From JAWXCM01 sp034408745 (lineage in GTDB: Bacteria > Acidobacteriota > Terriglobia > Bryobacterales > Bryobacteraceae), in contig JAWXCM010000165.1 in the NCBI GenBank assembly GCA_034408745.1, positions 1 through 14,244 on the forward strand: a stretch of 14,244 nt of DNA, written 5' to 3'. Of this stretch, positions 1 to 6,913 are shown in pieces (the stretch's first letter is position 1; each line of letters starts with the position of its first letter). A model generated the notes under the pieces. It ran no database searches. It saw only the letters and a program-made list of their open reading frames with translations, and had not been told where the DNA came from. A program made the translations under genes and the position numbers.

Positions 1-1
1 A

Positions 2-520
2 AAAGAGAGATCCCACATTGACGAAATCGCGGAGCGGTTGAACCGGTCCGCGCGAGCGGTGCAAGAATTTCTGCGACGAGTATTGCCAGAGGGCCAAAGG
101 CCCTGGCCGGAAAAACCCCGATGGAGTGAGGATGAGATCGCTGGCCTTCAGTTCGATCGAGGAAATCCGCCTTCCCGATCGACGGCGGCAATCAAGCAGT
201 ACGCCAAGCGTCACAACTACAACGGCCGGACAGAGTCTTCGGATGAGGACTCGGAGCGGTCGGCGCTGACGGTCACACAGGTGGCGGCTGATCTCGGGCT
301 GTCCCGAGCGTCAGTGTATCGCTTGCTTAAACGCGGCGCTCTCCGGCGGTTCAAGGGCGGCGTGGCAGAGACGTCGTTCTGCGACCTCTTACGCGAGCAC
401 CCAGAAGCCATTCCATACTCGACGCTCCCACGCGATCAAAGGGAATGGCTAGTTCTGAATGGATACCCGGATACTTCGCTGTCTGTAAAACGGCCCAGCG
501 TTAGGGGGCTTCTTGACTGA
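2..520 (+). CDS. DNA-binding protein with Myb/SANT-like blocks and an excisionase-type HTH (5' partial)
   Basis: The reading frame is open to the left edge, so the gene starts outside the window; the TTG at 38 lies inside a conserved-looking segment (DEIAERLNRSARAVQ) and is unlikely to be the true start. Two weak Myb/SANT-like blocks can be seen: the partial first one ends in 'LNRSARAVQEFLRRV', and a second has W-S-E-D-E-I and then R-S-T-A-A-I-K about 20 residues on. A clearer helix-turn-helix follows (LTVTQVAADLGLSRASVYRLLKRG, codons about 89-112 of the visible part), of the MerR/excisionase HTH_17 type. Acidic and Ser-rich residues (TESSDEDSERS) link the parts. It probably binds DNA as a regulator or a recombination directionality factor; target unknown. 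It ends 2 bp from the convergent DUF362 gene with no visible terminator between them. Confidence 0.7.
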   Translation, partial: KERSHIDEIAERLNRSARAVQEFLRRVLPEGQRPWPEKPRWSEDEIAGLQFDRGNPPSRSTAAIKQYAKRHNYNGRTESSDEDSERSALTVTQVAADLGLSRASVYRLLKRGALRRFKGGVAETSFCDLLREHPEAIPYSTLPRDQREWLVLNGYPDTSLSVKRPSVRGLLD

Positions 521-522
521 GG

Positions 523-1491
523 TCAGCGTCGAAGATGTGCGAACTCCGGAAGCAGTTCGAATCGCTGCATCACTCGCTCGACGCTCTCACCACGCTGTTC
601 AATTTTCGCAATATCTAGATTCCCAAGCGGCGACGCCATTTGAAGGTGGCGGATGCGACCGGGATCAATCCCCATCAAGCGGCAGCACGTTGCGTCAGCG
701 GCGACAGGATCGTCTGCGAAGACGAGGCAGCCAAGACGCCTCATCGGACCGTGCAACGGCCCATTGCCTTCCATGGTCTCAATCCCATCGGCGATAACAA
801 AGTGAATCGGAACGGACACGGCGAGCTCGACGATAGAGTTGTCGATGCCCTGCCAGTGCAGAACGTTTTTTGGCCAGCCATAGATTGAGCCGGGCAGAAT
901 TCCGAAAGAATTCTTAAGGCTCAACGTGACGCCTGCCCAATGGTGAGTCTTGATCTTCGGCATGGAGATCACGACGTCCGCAGACTGGACCGTCGTGGGG
1001 AGCCAGATTTCTTCCAATTGAGTCAAGCCGGTTCCGGGTATGACGCGCGTGACGGAATCGAAGTTAAGATCGACGAATTTGGCGCGTTTGAAAACCTCAA
1101 GCTGGGCTCCCAGACCGCTTTCGTCCAGTAATAGGTCCGTGTCCCGAATGTGGCCGGGGCCTTCAGCGACGATCACCGAGGCCGCACCCAGCCTATAGAG
1201 TGCGTCTATGACCGCCGCAATCAACATCGGGTGTGTGTTGATGGGCGCTGCCGGTGAGTATTCAACAAAATTCGGTTTCAGAAGCACGCGCTTCCCTTGA
1301 ATCGACGGTCTCACCAGTTGAAGGCCATGCTCCACGACCTGTGGCGCCCGTTCGTAGCGATCACAGTGAAGAATCGCGACATGGGAGCGTCGTGGCCTGC
1401 GGTACGGGACATGAGATGCCCTGGATTGATGGATCGCCAGACCAGTCGTTGCCGCCAAACCCGCCGCACCCAATAGTGAACGACGATTCAT
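523..1491 (-). CDS. DUF362 family protein with Tat-like signal
   Basis: A 322-residue protein recognisable as DUF362: VLLKPNF (about 69-75), ISMPKIKTHHWAGVTLSLKN (175-194) and VIADGIETMEGNGP (232-245), with the late 'FADDPVAAD' block (258-266). The N-terminus MNRRSLLGAAGLAATTGLA resembles a twin-arginine signal (R-R-S-L-L followed by a hydrophobic stretch), so export to the periplasm is likely. No ferredoxin-type cysteine cluster, found in some DUF362 proteins, is present. The biochemical role of the family is unsettled. The start codon overlaps the stop of the upstream toroid gene (ATGA on the minus strand), so the two are translated together and probably work together. The domain call is firm; the function is not. 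Confidence 0.85.
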   Translation of the reverse strand: MNRRSLLGAAGLAATTGLAIHQSRASHVPYRRPRRSHVAILHCDRYERAPQVVEHGLQLVRPSIQGKRVLLKPNFVEYSPAAPINTHPMLIAAVIDALYRLGAASVIVAEGPGHIRDTDLLLDESGLGAQLEVFKRAKFVDLNFDSVTRVIPGTGLTQLEEIWLPTTVQSADVVISMPKIKTHHWAGVTLSLKNSFGILPGSIYGWPKNVLHWQGIDNSIVELAVSVPIHFVIADGIETMEGNGPLHGPMRRLGCLVFADDPVAADATCCRLMGIDPGRIRHLQMASPLGNLDIAKIEQRGESVERVMQRFELLPEFAHLRR

Positions 1492-2354
1492 CGGGAGGGC
1501 TCTTCAAATGCGTATGGGATGTCTTCCAAGGCGAGCGCCACCAGCGCGAGAACTCGATCAGGCAACTTATCGAACCTCGCGGCGGCGCATCGTTCGAGAC
1601 TATTCTTCAGTTGATCAACGCCTTGATGCCTATGCGCTGAGAGTGCCATGACGGCCCATGCCAAAGAGTACGGTGAAGAAGATCCTTCGAGACGCGTCCC
1701 AAGGTAGTCCAGCGATCTGCGTAGAAGAACCTCGTGGCCCGGACTACCGTTGCGCAACGCGAAAAGTGCCATTGCGGTGGAGTCGGGGTGTGGATCTAGG
1801 TCGACTCCGAAGACTACGGAGTTGCCGGCGTTCCATCCTCCTTGGGGACACGCCCGATCTAAGAGCATCGCAATCGCGGGCGCGGTGCGTGTGGACTCTC
1901 GGCACCATGCCCGAAACGCCACGATGGAAAGCGCCGTGGGAGCGACCCAACTCACGGTACCAGGAACCCACGGCCACCCAGATTTCGACGGATCGAATCG
2001 GACTTGTTTATCAAACAGACGGAACTTCCACTGCCAGAGCCAATGAGACTCAAGGCCCCGCAGCTCCGAAAGCCATTCGAATCCGCGTGCGGCCGCATAC
2101 CTGACCGACGCTGTCTGAAACGGTCGAATTGCCAAAAGCGCCAACGCGGTGTGAAAAGCGCTCAGCGGCTCCATGTTGGGAAAGGCCGACCAAGCGCCGG
2201 AGCGATGTTGCGTCCCGAGCAATGCGTGAGGGTCCGCCCCGGAATTCCTTAGCGCCAGAAGACTCAACGCCGCGTCTTCGATCCCGCGGCCGGAAGTCGT
2301 GGTCAGCCGTTGGAGTATGTGGCTGCGAATCGTCACACAGGATATTACGCCCAT
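1488..2354 (-). CDS. Alpha-alpha toroid protein, prenyltransferase/squalene-cyclase-like
   Basis: A 288-residue protein with repeated helical pairs typical of the terpenoid cyclase/prenyltransferase toroid. Repeat cores are seen near residues 46-59 (LLGTQHRSGAWSAF), 126-147 (GWPWVPGTVSWVAPTALSIVAF) and 168-176 (ACPQGGWNA), resembling the Q-G-x-W (QW) motifs of squalene-hopene cyclases. At 288 residues it is under half the length of a full squalene-hopene cyclase and I do not see a DXDD catalytic motif, so it is more likely a single toroid domain than a full cyclase. A stop codon lies directly before the ATG in frame, so this is the longest possible start; a downstream start is possible because no strong ribosome binding site precedes it. 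It is the first gene of an operon with DUF362, and its promoter must lie in or near the repeat array. Confidence 0.75.
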   Translation of the reverse strand: MGVISCVTIRSHILQRLTTTSGRGIEDAALSLLALRNSGADPHALLGTQHRSGAWSAFPNMEPLSAFHTALALLAIRPFQTASVRYAAARGFEWLSELRGLESHWLWQWKFRLFDKQVRFDPSKSGWPWVPGTVSWVAPTALSIVAFRAWCRESTRTAPAIAMLLDRACPQGGWNAGNSVVFGVDLDPHPDSTAMALFALRNGSPGHEVLLRRSLDYLGTRLEGSSSPYSLAWAVMALSAHRHQGVDQLKNSLERCAAARFDKLPDRVLALVALALEDIPYAFEEPSR

Positions 2355-2392
2355 TCAGGTCCAAATGATGCCAGTTCTCGTTAAACCTCCGT

Positions 2393-2727
2393 GTGATGTC
2401 CGAGCCGTCGCTCGTTCGTGGGATGACTCGCCCGTACAGGGCACATTTGTCTGCGGGATGTCGCGACGGTCTCCCGTTTGTGGGATGTCATTCGTGTTCA
2501 GGATCAAGTTCGTGAGCGATGTCAGCAGCGTCTCACGGTTGCGGGATGACCGGCAGTGTCGCATTGGTGTGGGATGTCTCGCGCGTCCAGCACGAAGTCC
2601 CTGAGGGATGTCACGAGCGTCTCCAGGTTGGGGGATGACCACTGGTGTCGCGCCGATGTGGCATGTCTCGAGTGTTCAGCTAAAGTCCTTGCGGGATGTC
2701 ACGGGCGTCTCACATTTGTGGGATGTC
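2393..2727. repeat. Degenerate tandem array of GGGATGTC boxes in the divergent intergenic region
   Basis: Twelve direct copies of an octamer close to GGGATG(T/A)C begin at 2393, 2420, 2455, 2482, 2516, 2543, 2571, 2605, 2632, 2660, 2693 and 2720. Two spacing classes alternate: 27-28 bp and 33-35 bp. In the right half the order short-short-long gives a higher-order unit of 88-89 bp (2543-2631 and 2632-2719), about three quarters identical when aligned by hand. Inter-box segments are also related: one class keeps GCGTCTC and then TTTG or TTG just before the next box, another keeps GTGTTCAG-like and AAGTC elements, a third GGTGTCGC. Boxes ending GAC open several short intervals. It lies between divergent operons. 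The role is unknown: it may be repeated regulator sites or a selfish intergenic repeat family. Confidence 0.85.
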
Positions 2728-2746
2728 CGCGTATTACGCCTTTCTA

Positions 2747-2752
2747 TTGACA
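2747..2752 (+). promoter_or_regulatory. Candidate -35 element (TTGACA) for the secretion operon
   Basis: A perfect TTGACA lies just right of the repeat array and 63 bp before the start of the first operon gene. At a 17 bp spacing the -10 position reads TTCTGT, which is a poor match to TATAAT; TGTGAT is found at a 20 bp spacing. The position fits an operon promoter, but without a good -10 this is only a candidate. Confidence 0.3.
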
Positions 2753-2765
2753 AGTGTTGGGCAGG

Positions 2766-2805
2766 CACCTTCTGTGATCGAAGGATTCCCTGGCGAGAGA
2801 AGGTG
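2766..2805 (+). promoter_or_regulatory. Inverted repeat covering the Shine-Dalgarno of the MoxR-type gene
   Basis: CACCTTCT (2766-2773) is the exact reverse complement of AGAAGGTG (2798-2805), with a 24-nt loop. The right arm contains most of the AGGTGA (2801-2806) that would serve as ribosome binding site for the TTG start at 2816, 9 nt away. Folded in mRNA, this 8-bp stem would hide the ribosome binding site. Whether it forms in the cell is inference. Confidence 0.4.
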
Positions 2806-2815
2806 AAAGCTCGGT

Positions 2816-3787
2816 TTGTCTCTTATTAACCGCGCTGTATCCTTTTCTCAAATGTTCGCAACACCGCAGAACGTCGCCTCGGGGCTCCGCGAAGCCGGCT
2901 ACGCGACGGACCCCGTTTTGGTGCAGATCATCTGGCTCGCGACCAAGATGCAGAAGCCGATTTTGGTCGAGGGTCCCCCAGGAACGGGCAAAACCTTCTT
3001 GGCTCAGGCATTCGCAGCGTCAGCGAGGACTGACCTGATCCGGCTGCAGTGCTTCGAGGGAATTACCGAGAAGCAGGCCATTGGCTCTTTCGATGAGGCG
3101 CTGCAACGGCTCTACCTTGAAACGCAGGCAAAAGTGATCGACCGCGAATGGGACAAGCTGCGGTCGAGCCTGCACACGTTGGATTTCTTCACGCAAGGTC
3201 CGCTGCTACAAGCCCTATTGCAACCGAAGCCAATTGTGTTGCTGATCGACGAGCTCGACAAGGTGGACCAGAAGTTCGAGGCTCTCCTCTTGGAGATCCT
3301 CTCTGATTGGCAGATCACGATTCCAAAGCTCGGGACGGTCAAAGCTAAGACCATTCCCTTTGTGGTTATGACATCGAACCAGGAGCGGCGCTTAGGGGAC
3401 CCGTTGCGCCGTCGCAGTCTCTACAAAAGGATCGAGCATCCGGACGTCCGGAAGGAAGCGGAGATTCTCGATATCCGCACTGTCGACGCGCCCCTTGAGT
3501 TGAAGGCCCAGGCCGTAGGACTTGCGCAGGCCTTGCGCGGGTACAACCTGCTGAAGCCCCCATCGATCGACGAGATCGTGCAGTTCGTTCGAGCATTGCA
3601 GCTATTGGGCGAGACCGAAATCCGGGCGGAGACGCGTGATGTGTTGCTGCCCTTCCTGGCTAAAACGGAGGAGGATGTCAAACGTTTGCTGCTTAAGGAT
3701 GGATTCAAGAGTCTGGTGGCGACGGCCCTGAAATATCGGGATGAGGCGTTGGCCGCCATGAGAGTCAACAGTGGAGCTGCTGTATGA
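2816..3787 (+). CDS. MoxR/CoxD-type AAA+ ATPase
   Basis: A 323-residue single-domain AAA+ ATPase. Walker A is GPPGTGKT (53-60), Walker B is VLLIDEL (141-147), sensor 1 is in MTSNQ (185-189), and the arginine-rich DPLRRRSLYKRIEHP segment (195-209) matches the finger region of the MoxR/CoxD branch. The string QCFEGITEK (78-86) and the LSDWQITIPKLGTV block (162-175) also fit that branch. CoxD-type ATPases normally act as chaperones with a von Willebrand factor A partner; none is coded nearby. The TTG at 2816 has AGGTGA 9 nt upstream; the alternative ATG at 2852 (MFATPQNV) aligns better with the usual family N-terminus but lacks a clear ribosome binding site. The stop overlaps the next start (ATGA), so it is coupled to the transglycosylase gene and is probably the first gene of the operon. 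Confidence 0.88.
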   Translation: MSLINRAVSFSQMFATPQNVASGLREAGYATDPVLVQIIWLATKMQKPILVEGPPGTGKTFLAQAFAASARTDLIRLQCFEGITEKQAIGSFDEALQRLYLETQAKVIDREWDKLRSSLHTLDFFTQGPLLQALLQPKPIVLLIDELDKVDQKFEALLLEILSDWQITIPKLGTVKAKTIPFVVMTSNQERRLGDPLRRRSLYKRIEHPDVRKEAEILDIRTVDAPLELKAQAVGLAQALRGYNLLKPPSIDEIVQFVRALQLLGETEIRAETRDVLLPFLAKTEEDVKRLLLKDGFKSLVATALKYRDEALAAMRVNSGAAV

Positions 3788-4257
3788 GATGGTTGGCGTC
3801 CCTTTTGTTGGCTGGACGCTGCTGCCTGGCGCAGCCTGCCGAGGTGCGACGATGGACGGACTATTGGGCCACTGAGTACGGGGTAGAACGCGAGCTGGTA
3901 TACGCAGTGATCGAGGTGGAATCCCGTGGAGATCCCCGAGCGATATCGAGTGCTGGAGCTGCTGGAGTAATGCAACTGATGCCCGACACGGCAGCCGTGT
4001 TCCGAGTCCGAAACCGATTCGACGTTGAAGACAATGTGCGGGCTGGCGTTGCCTATCTGGCATGGTTGCAGGATCTGTGCGGTGGAGACCGGCGGCTGAT
4101 GGTTGCCAGCTACATCGCGGGCCAGAACCGCGTACTGCGGCTCGGGTTGAACTTCGCCTATTCGAAAGACGTTCACGACTACGTCACGCGCGTGGCGTAT
4201 TTGTATCGTCGAAACCGTTGGGAGACGTTGCTACGAGAAGGAGTGGAGACAAAATGA
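3784..4257 (+). CDS. VirB1-like lytic transglycosylase (SLT domain)
   Basis: A 157-residue exported peptidoglycan-cleaving enzyme. A short signal peptide (MRWLASLLLAGRCCLAQ) precedes a soluble lytic transglycosylase domain with AVIEVESRGDPRAISSAGA (41-59), where E46 of the E-S pair is the expected catalytic glutamate, then GVMQLMPDTA (61-70), and ASYIAGQNRV (108-117) in place of the usual Y-N-A-G block. The two adjacent cysteines in the signal region do not make a good lipobox. Start and stop both overlap neighbours by the ATGA arrangement (MoxR-type gene upstream, VirB9-like downstream). In T4SS loci such an enzyme opens the cell wall locally for the envelope-spanning core. The domain call is firm; the VirB1 role is inferred from context. 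Confidence 0.88.
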   Translation: MRWLASLLLAGRCCLAQPAEVRRWTDYWATEYGVERELVYAVIEVESRGDPRAISSAGAAGVMQLMPDTAAVFRVRNRFDVEDNVRAGVAYLAWLQDLCGGDRRLMVASYIAGQNRVLRLGLNFAYSKDVHDYVTRVAYLYRRNRWETLLREGVETK

Positions 4258-5264
4258 GACCTGTTATTTTCTTCGCTGGCGCGGCGCTGGCGTTGGCACA
4301 GACGCAGATCAAGCCGGTCGTGAGTCAACGAACCGTGAATGAGCAGGTGAACATCGTGCGCTTGGCTCCGCGCTATGCGACGGCGATAAGACTACCGGAA
4401 GCGGTTAGCTCAGTGGTTGTCGGCGACCCTGTCAAATTCCTGGCCGAGCATTCCGACAAGGAGCCGACTCTGGTGTTGGTGAAGCCGGTATCCGAAGACG
4501 TCGCTGAATCGAATCTCCTGGTAACGACCGTGAAGGGCCGGCATTTGAGTTTTTTGCTTCGCAGTGAAGGGCCGTCCGCGAGGCCACCCGTGGACTTGGT
4601 TGTGAACTACCGGCCTGCGGGTTCGTTCCTGGTCGAGGAGAGTACTGTCGGGACGGCTGAAGTTTCCGGAACGGAAGATCTCGTACCCAGGCGGTCGGTC
4701 GCGGCGTCGGGGCCAACGGCAAACAAAGTTCTTAGGCCGGCGCGGGTGGAGACCCAGAGAACCATCGAGCCGCCCGAGCGCGACGGGCTGGCCCTGCTGC
4801 TAGAGCGGCAGCAACGGGCCAAGCTCCCGGCTCTCTATGGGTTGCGCACGACCACGCCGGATGGGAAAGGAGACCTCGTCAAGATTGGAATCTCCGAGGT
4901 TGTCGATCAAGGCAGCGAAGTCGTCGTGTTGTTCTCAGTGGTCAATCCGCAGGCCCACGCGGTGGAGATCAGGCCACCGCAGATCCAGTTGGCTGGCAAG
5001 TTGAAGAAGGGGTTTCCAGTCAAGCGGAGCCACTGGGGCACCAGCCAGCAACTGGCTGTCAAGGACTTCCGGCTGGCGCGGCGGCGGATTGGGCCAGGCG
5101 AGCGGACCGATGGTGTCGTCGTGTTCGGGCGTCCCAGTTTTAAGCAATCGAATGAGACGCTGTTTCTCCAGATTGCGGAGAGCGGCGCGGTGGACAAGCC
5201 GGCACTTGCGCCGATTGGATTCGGAGTTTCAGCCGTCCGGAAGGAGATGAGCCATGTCGAATAA
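4254..5264 (+). CDS. virB9: VirB9/TrbG-like core-complex protein
   Basis: A 336-residue periplasmic protein with a short signal (MRPVIFFAGAALALAQ). Residues 32-100 fit the VirB9/TrbG N-terminal domain: VNIVRLAPRYATAIRLPEAV, SVVVGDP (53-59), LVLVKP (73-78), SNLLVTTVKGRHLSFLL (86-102). The C-terminal part (about 205-325) looks like a beta domain (VVVLFSVVNPQAHAVEIRPP, 223-242) but I do not see the FDDG-type motif of classical VirB9, so this end may be divergent or a different module. A low-complexity linker joins the halves. The in-frame open region extends left to 4062 inside the transglycosylase gene; the start at 4254 is chosen because it gives the ATGA overlap and the signal peptide. Its end overlaps VirB10 by 11 bp. 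It would sit in the outer-membrane ring with VirB10. Confidence 0.8.
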   Translation: MRPVIFFAGAALALAQTQIKPVVSQRTVNEQVNIVRLAPRYATAIRLPEAVSSVVVGDPVKFLAEHSDKEPTLVLVKPVSEDVAESNLLVTTVKGRHLSFLLRSEGPSARPPVDLVVNYRPAGSFLVEESTVGTAEVSGTEDLVPRRSVAASGPTANKVLRPARVETQRTIEPPERDGLALLLERQQRAKLPALYGLRTTTPDGKGDLVKIGISEVVDQGSEVVVLFSVVNPQAHAVEIRPPQIQLAGKLKKGFPVKRSHWGTSQQLAVKDFRLARRRIGPGERTDGVVVFGRPSFKQSNETLFLQIAESGAVDKPALAPIGFGVSAVRKEMSHVE

Positions 5265-6822
5265 CTTAAGAAAAGATGAGCGGCCCCTGGGGACTCGAGA
5301 ACCGGCGGCGTCCGAACTGAATCCAGATCCTAACGCCCAGCCGGATGCCGCAGTGCCCGTTGACGAGCCTGAAGAGACTACCTTCAAGGGCAGGATTGAA
5401 GAGTTCGCGGCCAAGTTTCGCCGCCCGGTGGAATCGGCCCGGGAGCAGAAATCAGGCGACCGGTTACGGGGCGCGCTTATTCTGGTTGCCACGGCCATGG
5501 GGTGTCTGTTCCTGTTCTTCGGACTCTTCACAACGACTACCGATTCTTCAAAGAAGGAGCGGAAGACGCAACCAAACCTGGGTAGGCCGCAGACGGCGGG
5601 CACGACGGCCGATACCGCAAACCGGTCGTTGGTTCCGCAGTTGAACGTCACGCAGCAACCGAACGAAGAAACCGGGGAACTTACGGAGAAGGATCTGTTG
5701 GGAACGATGCGGAACCGCGGAACTCCGGTTCCAACGGAAAACGTGCCTAAGCCAGTAGCAACGGCGAAGCAACTGCCGGCGAGGCGCACGACGAATCCGG
5801 CACTGAGCAGTGTGGACTTCGACGACCCCGCACTGGCAGAAGCGTACCGCCGACAGGGGCTGACGCCGCCGCCCCGTCGCGCCACGGACGTGACGGATTG
5901 GAACGCGGCAATCGCTGAATATCAGGCCAAGCAGAATCCAAAACCCGTGCCGACGGTACCCGTCTCAAATCCGAGTGAAGGGTTGCGGAAATCATCGTTC
6001 GTCTACGTCAGGACCAGTCTAGCGAGCACCGCAGTAGGCACCAGTGTCGTTCCAACCATCCAGCAACGAACGCCGGCCACGCTCCTCGCGCAAGGGACTA
6101 AGTTAGTCGCCCGGCTTCAATATGAAGTGAGTTCGGCGGCGAAGGTTCCAGTGGTCGCGGTGATCGAGTACAACTACGAGCAGAATGGTGATCTCATCAT
6201 TCCGGCCGGCACCAAGGCATATGGATCATTAGCGCAGGCAACCCCACAAGGTTGGGTCACCATCAAGTTTGACGCTCTCGAATACCCGAACGGCGTACAA
6301 GAGAAAATCAATGGTTCCTCGCTGAGCATGGAGCAAGGTGTACTTCACGGTATTGTCAACGGAAAGAATACAGGCAAGAAGTTCCTCACGCGCACGCTCA
6401 CAGGTATTGGTACGATCGCCGCCTTCGCGGTCGGCGGCCGTGGGTTGGGTGGCCAAGTGGACAACTCCATCCTGCTGCGCGAACGTCTGTCGTCCAATGT
6501 GGCGATGGGGGGCGAGCAGGAGTTGGCCATGCTGGCTTTCCAACAGAACATCGTAGTTACAGTGCCGGCCAACACACGCTTCTATTTAGTGCTCAACGAA
6601 CCGGGCGTGACCACACCCGCGCCGCGCCAGGACACTGTGGCTCGCGGTGGAACCGCCGCACTTTCAGGTGCGCAGGATGTGCCGCCCGTCTCGCCGTTGG
6701 CTGGGATGTCACCTCAGGAGTTGCAGGAACTCGTCTCTATCCGGAACGAAATGCGGGAGATGAACCGGCTCATCAAGACGCAAAATCCCTCCAGTGTTTC
6801 CCAACAACAACCAGAGAACTAG
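5254..6822 (+). CDS. virB10: VirB10/TrbI-type core-complex protein
   Basis: A 522-residue bitopic inner-membrane protein. It has a charged cytoplasmic N-terminus (1-70), one membrane helix (about 72-93, LRGALILVATAMGCLFLFFG), a Pro/Thr-rich periplasmic linker (95-245), and the VirB10/TrbI beta-barrel domain (about 248-448) with EYNYEQNGDLIIPAGTKAYG (305-324), a helical antenna-like segment (382-430) and the typical VTVPANTRFYLVL end (435-447). A short helical tail (487-510) may form a coiled coil. AAGGAG lies 7 nt before the ATG, and the gene overlaps VirB9 by 11 bp. It spans the envelope and passes energy from the inner-membrane ATPases to the outer ring. Confidence 0.9.
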   Translation: MSNNLRKDERPLGTREPAASELNPDPNAQPDAAVPVDEPEETTFKGRIEEFAAKFRRPVESAREQKSGDRLRGALILVATAMGCLFLFFGLFTTTTDSSKKERKTQPNLGRPQTAGTTADTANRSLVPQLNVTQQPNEETGELTEKDLLGTMRNRGTPVPTENVPKPVATAKQLPARRTTNPALSSVDFDDPALAEAYRRQGLTPPPRRATDVTDWNAAIAEYQAKQNPKPVPTVPVSNPSEGLRKSSFVYVRTSLASTAVGTSVVPTIQQRTPATLLAQGTKLVARLQYEVSSAAKVPVVAVIEYNYEQNGDLIIPAGTKAYGSLAQATPQGWVTIKFDALEYPNGVQEKINGSSLSMEQGVLHGIVNGKNTGKKFLTRTLTGIGTIAAFAVGGRGLGGQVDNSILLRERLSSNVAMGGEQELAMLAFQQNIVVTVPANTRFYLVLNEPGVTTPAPRQDTVARGGTAALSGAQDVPPVSPLAGMSPQELQELVSIRNEMREMNRLIKTQNPSSVSQQQPEN

Positions 6823-6913
6823 TTCGCAGATAAATAGTTACCGAAATGCGGCGTGGACCTCTTTCCGTGGGACCCGGAATCGGATATTCTGAGGGTGCTC
6901 GAACGGAAAGTCC

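Larger units (their letters stand above)
2355..2815. other. Divergent intergenic region without a convincing gene
   Basis: This 461 bp gap separates the minus-strand toroid/DUF362 operon from the plus-strand secretion operon. It holds the GGGATGTC array (2393-2727), a TTGACA hexamer (2747-2752) and an inverted repeat (2766-2805) ahead of the MoxR-type gene. Short open frames on both strands here translate the repeat boxes (for example recurring C-G-M-S or R-D-I-P-Q) and show no domain, so I do not call them genes. Confidence 0.7.

Noticed and set aside
2393..2727. CRISPR array
   Set aside because: The repeated part is only about 8 bp, the segments between boxes resemble each other instead of being unique, spacing alternates between two classes, and no cas genes are present.
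2299..2829. Several short open frames on both strands across the GGGATGTC array
   Set aside because: Their translations only re-read the repeat boxes (recurring C-G-M-S or R-D-I-P-Q), with no domain, no ribosome binding site and mutual overlap.
3421..4176. 251-codon minus-strand open frame opposite the MoxR-type and transglycosylase genes
   Set aside because: It is antisense to two firmly identified genes, Ser/Arg-rich, with no recognisable domain; a GC-codon shadow.
4062..4253. N-terminal extension of the VirB9-like gene to 4062
   Set aside because: It lies inside the transglycosylase gene and would place the signal peptide internally; the ATGA overlap at 4254 fits the operon.
5229..5885. 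218-codon minus-strand open frame opposite the start of virB10
   Set aside because: Low-complexity Ser/Val/Arg translation opposite a well-supported gene.
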